Part shown: piece after piece, positions 35,637-44,116 of the stretch | Layout: the number at the start of each line of letters is the position of its first letter | Position numbering within the stretch: the stretch's first letter is position 1 | Origin: Rhizobium brockwellii | Lineage (GTDB): Bacteria > Pseudomonadota > Alphaproteobacteria > Rhizobiales > Rhizobiaceae | Assembly: GCF_000769405.2 (NCBI RefSeq) | Contig: NZ_CP053440.1 | Coordinates: forward strand, 124,001-188,000 | Reading direction: 5' to 3' | DNA length: 64,000 nt | Notes under the pieces: generated by a model | Told to the model about the DNA's origin: nothing | The model's database searches: none | What the model saw: only the letters and a program-made list of their open reading frames with translations | Position numbers and translations under genes: made by a program

Positions 35637-37451
35637 CTATAGGGCTCCGGCACGGGTCTTGTCTTGGTTGAGCTGTTGTCCATGCTGCTCTAAAATGGCC
35701 GCGGCAACCGTTCGATCGACTGCTTTCGAAAACAGATAGCCCTGTCCGAGCTTGCAGCCGAGCTGGCTCAATTGAACAGCTTGGGATTCTGTTTCAATCC
35801 CCTCTGCGACGACCCGGATTCCTAGCTTGTCAGCTATTCCGATCAGGCCCTCAACGATGAAGGTCCCAGCGTCGCCCGGCACCATGCGGTCGATGAAGGA
35901 CTTGTCGATCTTGATGATATCGACTGGCACCGTCAGCAGGTGGGTCAAAGATGCGTAACCCGTGCCGAAGTCGTCGAGGGCAACCCGTAAGCCCTTGGAC
36001 CGCAGAGCCTTTATCTCGTCCGCGACGACATAGTCCCGTTGTCCGAGATAAACCGATTCCGTCACTTCGAGGATGACATGCTTGAGAGGGACCTCCGCTT
36101 CCCCGAAAATTCGGCACAGCCTGTCTTGCAGATTACCGCCACGAAAATCTGCGGCGGACAGGTTGATGCCGACATGCTGGAGAGGAAGGCCTCGGGCGAG
36201 CCAGCTGCGGATGTCCCTCGCAACCCTCAGCAACATCCGTTGAGTCAGCTCAGCAGCAATATGGGCGTCTTTCGTCGCCTCATGGAAATGCGCTGCGGCT
36301 ATGATTTCGCCGGAAGGCGTGGTCATTCGACACAAGGCTTCGAAACCGACAATTTCCCGAGTATCCAGACGCAATATCGGCTGGTAATGCGCGTCGATCC
36401 GATCGTCTTCCAGGGCGACGCCCACATCGCGAACCGCCCTGAAGCGTCGGGTCAGGGCGGTGCCCAGGCCGGGATAGTGCTGCACGTACCGGCCGCGGTT
36501 GTGTTCTTTCGCATGATAGAGCGCCACATCGGCGTTCTGGCGGGTCTGGTTAGGGTTTGTTTCCATCTCAGCCAACGCGCCGCCAATCGTCGCGGCGGGA
36601 AAGACGACATGACCGTCGCAGGTTGAAGGAGAAGACAGTGCTGCGAGGATATCGGTCGCCCTCGCCTTCAGATCAAGATCTTTGTCGCCCGATACAATGA
36701 CAGCAAACTCGTCTCCACCGAGCCTAAAGGTGTTTTTGGCGCCTGCTGTCGTGGCGACCCGGTCTGCAACCACTTGAATCAATGCGTCGCCGGCTGCGTG
36801 CCCGAACGTGTCGTTCACGAGTTTCAAGTTGTCGATGTCAACAAGCAAGATGCCCCAGGCGCGCCGGGATCGAGGTAGATCTTCGGCGAGAAGCTGGTTG
36901 AAACGAGCGCGATTCGACAGTCCAGTCATAGCGTCGCTGTATGTCAGTCGCTGACGTTCCATCACCCGTTCTTCGCGATCGATGGCGATCGTGCAGAGAT
37001 GGACACAAGCCTCGGCGAGGTCCCGTTCGACGGCCTTCGGACCGCGGTGGTCTCGATAGTAGAAGGCGAAAGTGCCGATCACCCGGTCGCCGCTCTTGAT
37101 CGGACTGGACCAGCAAGCCCGCAACCCGAGCGGAAGGACCAGGGACTTGAAATCCTGCCAATGAGGATCGGTCTCGATATCGGTGACAACGACCGCTTCT
37201 CCGAAATGGGCGGCAGCGCCGCAGGAGCCGGCAAAGGGACCGGCTTCAAGATTGTCGACAGCCGCTGAATAGTCAGGCGGAAGGGAGGGGCCAGAAAGTG
37301 TGTGAAGACGGCTCCCGTCGAACGTCAGCACCGAAGCGATGATCCCAGGAACGGCGGCCTCAACCCTGAGGCAAAGTTGCTCGATCGTTGCTGCCAGCGG
37401 TTCCCCTTTGGCAATCATTTCCAGAATGGCATTCTGCAACTCAAGGATCAT
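35637..37451 (-). CDS. GAF-GGDEF-EAL cyclic-di-GMP turnover protein
   Basis: The 604-residue protein has an N-terminal GAF sensor (about 18-160: AGPFAGSCGAAAHFGEAVVVTDIETDPHW), a GGDEF domain with intact GGDEF at 245-249 and an EAL domain (about 345-590). The EAL domain keeps EAL 371-373, NLSA, EVTES, DDFG (493-496), lysine 517 and glutamate 550. Both catalytic sites look active. No RxxD inhibitory site precedes GGDEF. No membrane helix is seen, so it is cytosolic. With the HD-GYP gene downstream, one locus encodes synthesis and two hydrolysis routes. Confidence 0.94.
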   Translation of the reverse strand: MILELQNAILEMIAKGEPLAATIEQLCLRVEAAVPGIIASVLTFDGSRLHTLSGPSLPPDYSAAVDNLEAGPFAGSCGAAAHFGEAVVVTDIETDPHWQDFKSLVLPLGLRACWSSPIKSGDRVIGTFAFYYRDHRGPKAVERDLAEACVHLCTIAIDREERVMERQRLTYSDAMTGLSNRARFNQLLAEDLPRSRRAWGILLVDIDNLKLVNDTFGHAAGDALIQVVADRVATTAGAKNTFRLGGDEFAVIVSGDKDLDLKARATDILAALSSPSTCDGHVVFPAATIGGALAEMETNPNQTRQNADVALYHAKEHNRGRYVQHYPGLGTALTRRFRAVRDVGVALEDDRIDAHYQPILRLDTREIVGFEALCRMTTPSGEIIAAAHFHEATKDAHIAAELTQRMLLRVARDIRSWLARGLPLQHVGINLSAADFRGGNLQDRLCRIFGEAEVPLKHVILEVTESVYLGQRDYVVADEIKALRSKGLRVALDDFGTGYASLTHLLTVPVDIIKIDKSFIDRMVPGDAGTFIVEGLIGIADKLGIRVVAEGIETESQAVQLSQLGCKLGQGYLFSKAVDRTVAAAILEQHGQQLNQDKTRAGAL

Positions 37452-37819
37452 GGCGTCACTTCCCGGAAGGAGATCCTGCCTAGCAAACCGACTTTCAAAT
37501 CAGGTTACGCTGTTAATTAGATTTTGATCGAATAGACGCCGAATGATCAGTTCAGGACCTGTCGTGGCGAGCGTCAGGGTACGAAAGGTTTTCGCCACCA
37601 TTCTGACCTCCTTCTCGAACGGAGTGAGATTGACCGATGTCACGGTCATTCTCTAAAGACGATTATGAAATACAATCCTCAGTCGTGCCTTTGAGGGCGC
37701 CGAGTTGGTGAGCACTGCATAATTTTCGAGAGTCAGAAATCAGCTTATCGGATATGGTTCGGAATGCGTTGCAATGTCCCCATCTGGCCGTCGCCGCACA
37801 ATGGAAATTGGCCTAAAAG
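37452..37819. other. Intergenic region between the GGDEF-EAL and sensor kinase genes
   Basis: The 368-bp gap between divergent signalling genes contains a short minus-strand frame with a strong ribosome site (separate entry). The rest is AT-richer than the flanks and presumably holds the promoters of both genes. No clear operator or hairpin is seen. Confidence 0.5.
37500..37601 (-). CDS. Possible 33-residue leader or microprotein
   Basis: The ATG at 37601 follows AAGGAGGTCAGA, a full-length ribosome site, and opens a 33-codon frame (MVAKTFRTLTLATTGPELII...) ending 48 bp before the GGDEF-EAL start. The same frame is open to an ATG at 37649, but that start has no ribosome site. The product is basic with no recognised motif. 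It may be a translated leader of the cyclic-di-GMP gene. Confidence 0.4.
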   Translation of the reverse strand: MVAKTFRTLTLATTGPELIIRRLFDQNLINSVT

Positions 37820-39355
37820 ATGATCGGTGGCGATAAATACGTTGGCTCCGTAGGAAAAGCATCGCTCGCGATCATCGCGCTGATGTTTCTGTCACTGACC
37901 ACCCTTTTGTCGCTCTGGCTCATATCCAGCTACGAGACAGTCGTTCGCCGGGGCGATGAGCGTGTGAGCGCCGCTTCCAAAATTGTTGCAGCAAACGCGA
38001 ACTGGTTGAACTCCCTTGCCCGGGAGACTCTGCACCGAATTGATGATGCTCTGGGGCCGAGTACATCTTTGCCCGGCCCGGCTCGCGTGCGCGATCTCGA
38101 CGCTGCCGTCTATGACCTTCCTCCTCAGGCGACTGCCTATGTCATAGGGGCCGATGGAGAAACGCTCTATTCAAATGATCGCAATATCCGGCCGATCAAT
38201 GTTACGGACCGCGACTACTTCGTTCGGCTCAGAAACGGTGCTGACGAATATACGTCCCCGCTGATCATCAGCCGCCTTTCCCAGCGGCAGATATTCGTCT
38301 TCAGCCGCAGGCTCGAACGAAATGGCGTGTTCGCCGGCGTCGCCGTGATTGCCTTCGACGCGAGCATCCTAAGGCCAATATGGGACGCGGTCGCGATAGG
38401 CGAGAACTCGATTGTCAGCCTCATAAGACGCGACGGGCAACTTATCGCCCGATACCCGGAACCCGCCGGACCAGTCGATATGCGAAACCACAAGCTGTTT
38501 ACCGACTACATGAGGAAGGCGACATCAGGCACATATCGCTCCGTGTCGCCAGTCGACAACGAAGACCGCCTGGTCGGATACCGAATCCTCGAACGCACCC
38601 CTTTTGTGGCCATTGCTTCGGCAGATATCCATGTGATCATGCAGCCCTTTTGGGAGGATGCCAAAATCGCGGCTTTGCTGGTCGCTTTCGCTCTTGTCGG
38701 CGCATTGGCAGCTGCATTGTGGATTCAGAACCTCATCAAGGTGGACACATTGCACACAAGGCAGCTTGCGGATGCGTTGCGATCGAATGAAACGCTCATG
38801 CGCGAGATACACCATCGCGTGAAGAACAACCTGCAGACGGTGATGGCCCTGCTGCGCTTGCAGGGTTTTGAACCGGAGGCCGTTCAAAAATTAAATGAGC
38901 GGATCTCTGCGATGTCCGCAGTTCACGAGCAGATGTACGGCTTCGACCAGTTTAGCGGAATATCTGCTCGAGAATTCATTCCATCCTTCGTCAGGACGCT
39001 CGTCGACGTCCATGGTCGCGGCGTTTCCGTTGACTTTGAAATCGACGACATCGTGATCGCAGCCGACAAGGCAACGCCGTTTGCCCTCCTGCTCAACGAG
39101 TTGATCGCCAACAGCATGAAATACGCGTTCGACGGCCGGGCATCCGGAAACATTCGCGTCATGCTGCGCGTGACCGAAGGAGAGGAATCCCAACTTACCG
39201 TCGCTGACGACGGGATTGGATTCGATGGCCGATCGGACAGCGCCGGGATGGGGACGCGGCTGATCAAAGCCTTCGTAAATCAACTGCATGGCGAGGCGAG
39301 ATACAATCGCCTGGAAGGGACGCAGTTTACGGCAACACTCAAGCTTACCGATTGA
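37820..39355 (+). CDS. Membrane sensor histidine kinase (HisKA_2/HWE type) with dCache-like sensor
   Basis: The 511-residue protein has a transmembrane helix at about 14-36, a periplasmic sensor of about 250 residues (PAS/dCache-like: ATAYVIGADGETLYSNDR, DRDYFVRLRNG) and a second helix at about 283-302. The kinase part follows: phosphoacceptor motif REIHHRVKNNLQT (histidine 332), N box LLNELIANSMKYAF and G box ADDGIGFDG. This kinase type is common in Rhizobiales general-stress and light signalling. No response regulator is adjacent, so it is an orphan kinase. The ribosome site is weak. Confidence 0.92.
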   Translation: MIGGDKYVGSVGKASLAIIALMFLSLTTLLSLWLISSYETVVRRGDERVSAASKIVAANANWLNSLARETLHRIDDALGPSTSLPGPARVRDLDAAVYDLPPQATAYVIGADGETLYSNDRNIRPINVTDRDYFVRLRNGADEYTSPLIISRLSQRQIFVFSRRLERNGVFAGVAVIAFDASILRPIWDAVAIGENSIVSLIRRDGQLIARYPEPAGPVDMRNHKLFTDYMRKATSGTYRSVSPVDNEDRLVGYRILERTPFVAIASADIHVIMQPFWEDAKIAALLVAFALVGALAAALWIQNLIKVDTLHTRQLADALRSNETLMREIHHRVKNNLQTVMALLRLQGFEPEAVQKLNERISAMSAVHEQMYGFDQFSGISAREFIPSFVRTLVDVHGRGVSVDFEIDDIVIAADKATPFALLLNELIANSMKYAFDGRASGNIRVMLRVTEGEESQLTVADDGIGFDGRSDSAGMGTRLIKAFVNQLHGEARYNRLEGTQFTATLKLTD

Positions 39356-39528
39356 GCGAGAGCTCATTCGAAGCCACCTTGCTGCCCAAAGCAAGCCTTC
39401 GGTTATCCCCGCCGCATCGGGGGCACTTTCCATTGGGCTTGGACGACACATTTTCCAGATGCCCTGCCGCTCGTGCGGGATTTCCTCGCCGTCGGCTTGC
39501 TCAATTCAGATGTCACTGGGAGCAGAAC

Positions 39529-39852
39529 ATGACGAAAGTTCCAACCATAGCTCGTATCTGGCGTGGCCGCACGAAGCCGGAACTCGCTGATGAGTATGAA
39601 GCCTACAACCGCGCGGAGGGAATTCCTCCACTGCTAAAGACAGCACTCGACGTTCAACTGTTGCGCGAAGACCGTGAGGAAGAGACGTGGTTCACGACAA
39701 TTTCGTACTGGGCCGATATGGAATCGATGACCGCGTTTACAAAAGGCGATCCACGGCAGGTTCATCATCTGGAGCGAGACGCAGAACTACTTTGCGAACT
39801 TCCCGAGCGTATCCAGATCCACAAGATAGTGGTCCCGCCCAGGCTGCGCTGA
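39529..39852 (+). CDS. Small ABM-like (dimeric alpha-beta barrel) protein
   Basis: The 107-residue protein (MTKVPTIARIWRGRTKPELADEYEAYN...) has the size and strand-helix pattern of antibiotic biosynthesis monooxygenase-like domains, with WFTTISYWADMESMTAFT in the middle. A specific reaction cannot be assigned. The ATG at 39529 is preceded by TGGGAGCAGAAC; the frame reaches back into the kinase gene, but only this start has a good ribosome site. Confidence 0.75.
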   Translation: MTKVPTIARIWRGRTKPELADEYEAYNRAEGIPPLLKTALDVQLLREDREEETWFTTISYWADMESMTAFTKGDPRQVHHLERDAELLCELPERIQIHKIVVPPRLR

Positions 39853-39931
39853 AAATAGCCTGCCTCTTCGCATATCTCTGCGAGCTCTCTGCTGGTGTTG
39901 GAAGGTCATAGGCACGACGTCGGCACGACAT

Positions 39932-39967
39932 CCAAAACGTTTTGGCTTGACTCCCAAAACGTTTTGG
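39932..39967. promoter_or_regulatory. Two identical LacI-type operators around the promoter
   Basis: The perfect palindrome CCAAAACGTTTTGG occurs at 39932-39945 and again at 39954-39967, exactly 22 bp apart (two helical turns). A -35 like TTGACT (39947-39952) lies between them, so the second copy sits in the -35/-10 spacer. The central CG is typical of LacI-family operators. They lie directly upstream of the LacI-type gene and should control it and the downstream importer. Confidence 0.88.
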
Positions 39968-39997
39968 AGAATCTTTTCTCACTTCGGGAGGAATATC

Positions 39998-41008
39998 TTG
40001 GCTAATCTCAAACAACTCGCGCAATCGCTCGGACTGTCGATCACCACGGTGTCGCGTGCGCTCGACGGTTATGCCGATGTGTCGGCCGCCACGCGCGAAC
40101 GGGTTCGTGAGGCTGCCGACAAGGTCGGCTACCGGCCGAATGCTTCGGCCCGTCGCCTCCGCAGGCAGCGCGCCGAGCTCGTTGCCGTCACTCTGCCGAG
40201 CGATCCTGGCCATATCGGCCCTCCGCATTTCCTCGATATGCTGTCCGGCTGTGCCGAACATCTTGCCGCTGCCGGCCTCAATCTGGTGATTGCGCCGGTG
40301 CCGCGTGGCGAGAGCGAACTCGACATCTGCCGCCGCTTCGTCGATGGCCGCCGCGTCGACGCCATGCTTCTCGTCCGCACCAAACGGAAGGACGAGCGCG
40401 TCGAATTTCTGCAGTCGCGCGGCATTCCGTTCGTCACCAACGGCCGCACGGAAAGCCTGCTGCCCCATCCCTATATCGACGGCGACGGTTTTGCCGGCTT
40501 CCGGGCCGCGACGCTGCGCTTCCATGCTGCCGGCCACCGCCGTATCGGCCACATCGCCGGCCCGCAGGAATATTACTTCGCACATGATCGCTGCCGTGGC
40601 TGGCGGGCGGCGATGGAGGAATGCGGCCTTGCGACCGACCTCTGCGCCGAAGGCGCGCCGTTGGAACAGGGCGGTTATCTCGCCGCACTCGAACTTCTGC
40701 GCCAACCCTCGCGTCCGACCGCACTCGTTTGCGCCACCGACGAAATGGCGATCGGAGCGCTCCGGGCGCTACGCGAGGTCGATGGCGGCAATCAGATCAG
40801 CATTGTCGGCCATGACGACCTGGCGATGGGCGCCTTCACAAGCCCGCCGCTCTCGACCATGCGCATGACCGGCGAAAACCTCGGCGCGAACTTCGCCTCG
40901 CTTCTGCTGCGCGCCATTGCCGGCGAACCTGCCGAAGAACTCCAGGAGCTTCACGCGATCGAATTCGTCGATCGCGACAGCCATCGCCGTCCCGCCAAGG
41001 CGGCATAG
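39998..41008 (+). CDS. LacI-family transcriptional repressor
   Basis: The 336-residue protein has a LacI helix-turn-helix (ANLKQLAQSLGLSITTVSRALDGYADVSAATRERV) with hinge helix (NASARRLRRQRAELV) and a periplasmic-binding-protein-like sensor (about 60-330; ATDEMAIGALRALRE, SIVGHDDLAMGAF). The start is TTG with a strong GGGAGGAA; longer frames upstream read through the operators. It is first in a cluster with an ABC importer and a glycoside hydrolase, and its two operators indicate autorepression relieved by the imported sugar. Confidence 0.93.
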   Translation: MANLKQLAQSLGLSITTVSRALDGYADVSAATRERVREAADKVGYRPNASARRLRRQRAELVAVTLPSDPGHIGPPHFLDMLSGCAEHLAAAGLNLVIAPVPRGESELDICRRFVDGRRVDAMLLVRTKRKDERVEFLQSRGIPFVTNGRTESLLPHPYIDGDGFAGFRAATLRFHAAGHRRIGHIAGPQEYYFAHDRCRGWRAAMEECGLATDLCAEGAPLEQGGYLAALELLRQPSRPTALVCATDEMAIGALRALREVDGGNQISIVGHDDLAMGAFTSPPLSTMRMTGENLGANFASLLLRAIAGEPAEELQELHAIEFVDRDSHRRPAKAA

Positions 41009-41050
41009 ACAGCAGTGCATCTCAAACAAAGAACAATGAAGGAGGAGAAG

Positions 41051-42325
41051 ATGAAACATATCATGTCATTTGGAATTCTGGCTTCCACGGTGCTGGCCTT
41101 CGCCTCGCCGGTGCTGGCCCAGACCGTTTTCGTATCCACCCAGCTTCGTCCGATCGAGGAGGCGACCGTCGTTCGCGAGGAACTCCTGAAGGACGTCGGC
41201 TCGGTTGACTACGTGGTCGAGGAGCCGCCGCAGTTTGCTGTCCGCATGGAAGCCGAGCGCCAGGCCGGCAAGCACACCGTCAGCCTCGTCGGTGCACTGC
41301 ATGGCGAGCTCTCGCCGCTCGCCGACAAGGACACGCTCGAGCCGCTTGACGATCTCGCCAAGAAGTTGGCAGCGAGCGGCATGCCGCAGTCATTGCTCGA
41401 CCTCGGCAAGCTCGGCAAGTCGACCCAGCAGTACATCCCGTGGATGCAGGCGACCTATGTGATGGCCGCCAAGAAGGAAGCGCTGCAATACCTGCCTGCC
41501 GGCGCCGACGTGAACGCGCTGAACTACGATCAGTTGATCGAGTGGGGCAAGAATATGCAGGACGCAACCGGCCAGCCGCAGATCGGCTTTCCCGCCGGCC
41601 CGAAAGGCCTGATGGCGCGTTATTTCCAGGGCTATTTCTATCCGTCCTTCACCGGCGGCGTCGTACGTACTTTCCAGAGTGCCGATGCGGCCGCCGGCTG
41701 GGAGAAGCTGAAGGCGCTATGGGCCTATGTGACGCCGAACTCGACCAGCTACGACTTCATGCAGGAGCCGTTGGCTGCCGGCGAAGTCATGGTCGCCTGG
41801 GACCATATCGCCCGCCTGAAGAATGCTATTTCCGCAGCACCTGACGATTATGTCGTCTTCCCGGCGCCTGCGGGTCCGAAGGGCCGCGGCTATATGCCGG
41901 TCGTTGCCGGTCTCGCCATTCCGAAGGGTGCACCCGATAAGGCCGGCGCGGAAAAGGTCATCGAGCACCTTTCCATGCCGGAGACGCAGCTCCTGACTGC
42001 CTCCAAGGTCGGCTTCTTCCCGACCCTCAACATCAAGCTGCCGCCGGATCTCGATGCCGGCGTCGCCCTGCTCGCCGGTGCGGTCACGGCCACCCAGGCT
42101 TCCAAGGACGCGGTCATCTCGCTGCTCCCGGTCGGCCTCGGCGACAAAGGCGGCGAGTTCAACAAGGTCTATATGGACAGTTTCCAGCGCATCGTACTGC
42201 AGAACGAGCCCGTCGCAGACGTCCTGAAGGCCCAAGGCGCGACAATGGCCAAGCTGATGGCCGATACGAAAGCTGCCTGCTGGGCGCCCGATGCCAAGAG
42301 CGACGGCCCCTGCCCAGTCGAATAA
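41051..42325 (+). CDS. Carbohydrate ABC transporter substrate-binding protein
   Basis: The 424-residue periplasmic protein starts MKHIMSFGILASTVLAFASPVLAQ, a clear Sec signal peptide cleaved after VLA. The mature part has the SBP_bac_1 pattern. Two cysteines in the C-terminal tail (ACWAPDAKSDGPCPVE) could form a disulfide. AAGGAGGAGAAG precedes the ATG at 41051. It lies 42 bp after the LacI-type gene and is followed by a strong stem-loop. It should bind the glycoside hydrolysed by the enzyme at the end of the operon. Confidence 0.92.
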   Translation: MKHIMSFGILASTVLAFASPVLAQTVFVSTQLRPIEEATVVREELLKDVGSVDYVVEEPPQFAVRMEAERQAGKHTVSLVGALHGELSPLADKDTLEPLDDLAKKLAASGMPQSLLDLGKLGKSTQQYIPWMQATYVMAAKKEALQYLPAGADVNALNYDQLIEWGKNMQDATGQPQIGFPAGPKGLMARYFQGYFYPSFTGGVVRTFQSADAAAGWEKLKALWAYVTPNSTSYDFMQEPLAAGEVMVAWDHIARLKNAISAAPDDYVVFPAPAGPKGRGYMPVVAGLAIPKGAPDKAGAEKVIEHLSMPETQLLTASKVGFFPTLNIKLPPDLDAGVALLAGAVTATQASKDAVISLLPVGLGDKGGEFNKVYMDSFQRIVLQNEPVADVLKAQGATMAKLMADTKAACWAPDAKSDGPCPVE

Positions 42326-42338
42326 ATCTGCCCATGAA

Positions 42339-42363
42339 GCGTCCGGGCGAAATGCCCGGGCGC
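42339..42363 (+). terminator. Intercistronic stem-loop after the binding-protein gene
   Basis: GCGTCCGGGC and GCCCGGGCGC form a 10-bp stem (one G-T pair) around a 5-nt loop, followed by TCTTTC. It sits 14 bp after the binding-protein stop and 34 bp before the permease start. It probably acts as a partial terminator or stabiliser that keeps binding-protein expression above that of the permeases. Confidence 0.7.
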
Positions 42364-42397
42364 TCTTTCAACCCTCTGCTCGTCGAGGCGGGAGCCG

Positions 42398-43249
42398 ATG
42401 ACCAATAGCCGACCCTGGATCCCCTATCTGCTGATCCTGCCATCCGTCGCCTTCCTGGCACTGCTGTTTGTCGTGCCGCTGGTGCAGACGATCTGGCTGG
42501 CGGTGTCGGATAATGGCGCGCCATCGCTCGCCAATGCCGAGCGCATGGTAACCGACATCAATTTCACCCGTTCGGTGAAGAACACCTTCCTGCTGACGAT
42601 CGCGGTCGTGCCGGTGCAGATCGCCTTGGCGCTTGCCATGGGCACGATGGTCGCCAAGGTCGGCCGCGGGCGTGAGACGATCCTGTGGATCTGGACGATC
42701 CCGCTCGGCATTTCCGATCTCGCCGCCGGTCTCGTCTGGCTGTCGATCCTGCAGAATACCGGCTATCTGAATTCGCTGCTCTTCGGCCTCGGCATCATCG
42801 GCAGGCAGGCAAGCTGGCTCTCCTACCAGACGCCGGTCGCGCTCTTCCTCGCCATTGCGGTTGCCGAAATCTGGCGCGGCACGGCCATCGTCATGGTCAT
42901 CATCGTCGCCGGTCTCAACCAGGTGCCGAAGGAGTTCAAGGAAGCCGCCGAAATCTTCGGCGCGGGTCCGTGGACGCGCTTCTGGCGCATCACGCTGCCG
43001 CTGATCCGTCCCGCCCTGCAATCGGCGCTGATCCTGCGCACCGTGCTCGCCTTCGAGGTCTTTGCGGTGGTCTATGCGCTCGGCGGGCGCAATTTTCCGG
43101 TCCTCGTCGGCGAGGCCTATAACTGGCAGAACCAGAACCAGAATTACAGCGTTGCCGCCGCCTACGCGGTGTTGATCATGATCATCTCGCTTGCCGCCAC
43201 GCTCATCTATCTGAAGGCCTTGAAAGTCGACCCGGAGCGCCTGCCATGA
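42398..43249 (+). CDS. Carbohydrate ABC permease (MalF type)
   Basis: The 283-residue protein has a first helix at about 9-33 (YLLILPSVAFLALLFVVPLVQTIWL) and the EAA loop EEF-like segment KEAAEIFGAGPWTRFWRITLPLIRPAL. About six helices fit a CUT1 permease. Its stop codon overlaps the next ATG by 4 bp (ATGA). It forms the channel with the next gene product. Confidence 0.93.
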   Translation: MTNSRPWIPYLLILPSVAFLALLFVVPLVQTIWLAVSDNGAPSLANAERMVTDINFTRSVKNTFLLTIAVVPVQIALALAMGTMVAKVGRGRETILWIWTIPLGISDLAAGLVWLSILQNTGYLNSLLFGLGIIGRQASWLSYQTPVALFLAIAVAEIWRGTAIVMVIIVAGLNQVPKEFKEAAEIFGAGPWTRFWRITLPLIRPALQSALILRTVLAFEVFAVVYALGGRNFPVLVGEAYNWQNQNQNYSVAAAYAVLIMIISLAATLIYLKALKVDPERLP

Positions 43250-44103
43250 CCACGGATACAATCAGCACGGCTGCGGACACACCCAAAGCCGCCGGCTTCG
43301 TCTCCTCTCGCCGCTGGCTTCTCTGGAGCGGCATCGCCGCACTCTGTGCCTGGGTGCTGGTGCCGATCTATCTGGTGGCACTCGGCGCGCTTGGTGGTCG
43401 GCAGGGCGTCTACATCTGGCCGAAGACCGGTCTTCCCACGGGCATGTCGCTGGAGCCCTTCATTCTCTTTCTGAAAACCGAAGGCGTCGTCCAATCCTTT
43501 CTCAATTCGCTGGGGGCAGCCGGCATCACGGTGGCGCTTTCGATCTTGCTCGGCGCGCCGGCCGGTTATGCGCTCGCCCGCTACGATTTCCGCGGCAAGG
43601 ACAGCTACCGCCTGCTGGTGTTGCTGACCCGCGCCTTTCCGCTGGCAATCCTGGCATTACCGCTGACGGTATCTTTCATCCGGCTCGGCCTCTACGATAC
43701 GATCCTCGGCGTCGGCCTCATCCATACGGTGCTGGCGCTGCCTTTTGCGGCACTCGTCACCCAGGGCATTTTCCTCGGCGTGCCCAAGGAGTTGGAGGAA
43801 GCCGCCTGGGTGTTCGGCTGCACCCGCATCCAGGCCTTCTTCAAGATAGTGGCACCCTTGGCGCTTCCCGGCATCGTAGCAACCGCGGTCTTTGCCTTCG
43901 TCATCTCGTGGAACGAGGTCTTTGCCGCCTCGGTGCTGACGGTGCGCAACCGCACGCTGACCGCCTACCTGCTGACCGTGCTGTCGGAAAGCCCGATGCA
44001 TTACCGTTTTGCCGGGGGGCTGATGCTCATCCTTCCTTCGGTTGTCTTCATCTTCGCGGTCAGGCGCTACCTCTTCGCGATCTGGGGCATTTCCTCCAAG
44101 TAA
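43246..44103 (+). CDS. Carbohydrate ABC permease (MalG type)
   Basis: The 285-residue protein has an N-terminal helix at about 23-45, then the BPD_transp_1 domain with EAA loop LEEAAWVFGCTRIQAFFKIVAPLALPG. It is coupled to the MalF-type gene by a 4-bp overlap and followed 13 bp later by the ATPase. Confidence 0.93.
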   Translation: MTTDTISTAADTPKAAGFVSSRRWLLWSGIAALCAWVLVPIYLVALGALGGRQGVYIWPKTGLPTGMSLEPFILFLKTEGVVQSFLNSLGAAGITVALSILLGAPAGYALARYDFRGKDSYRLLVLLTRAFPLAILALPLTVSFIRLGLYDTILGVGLIHTVLALPFAALVTQGIFLGVPKELEEAAWVFGCTRIQAFFKIVAPLALPGIVATAVFAFVISWNEVFAASVLTVRNRTLTAYLLTVLSESPMHYRFAGGLMLILPSVVFIFAVRRYLFAIWGISSK

Positions 44104-44116
44104 CGGGACCAGAGAT

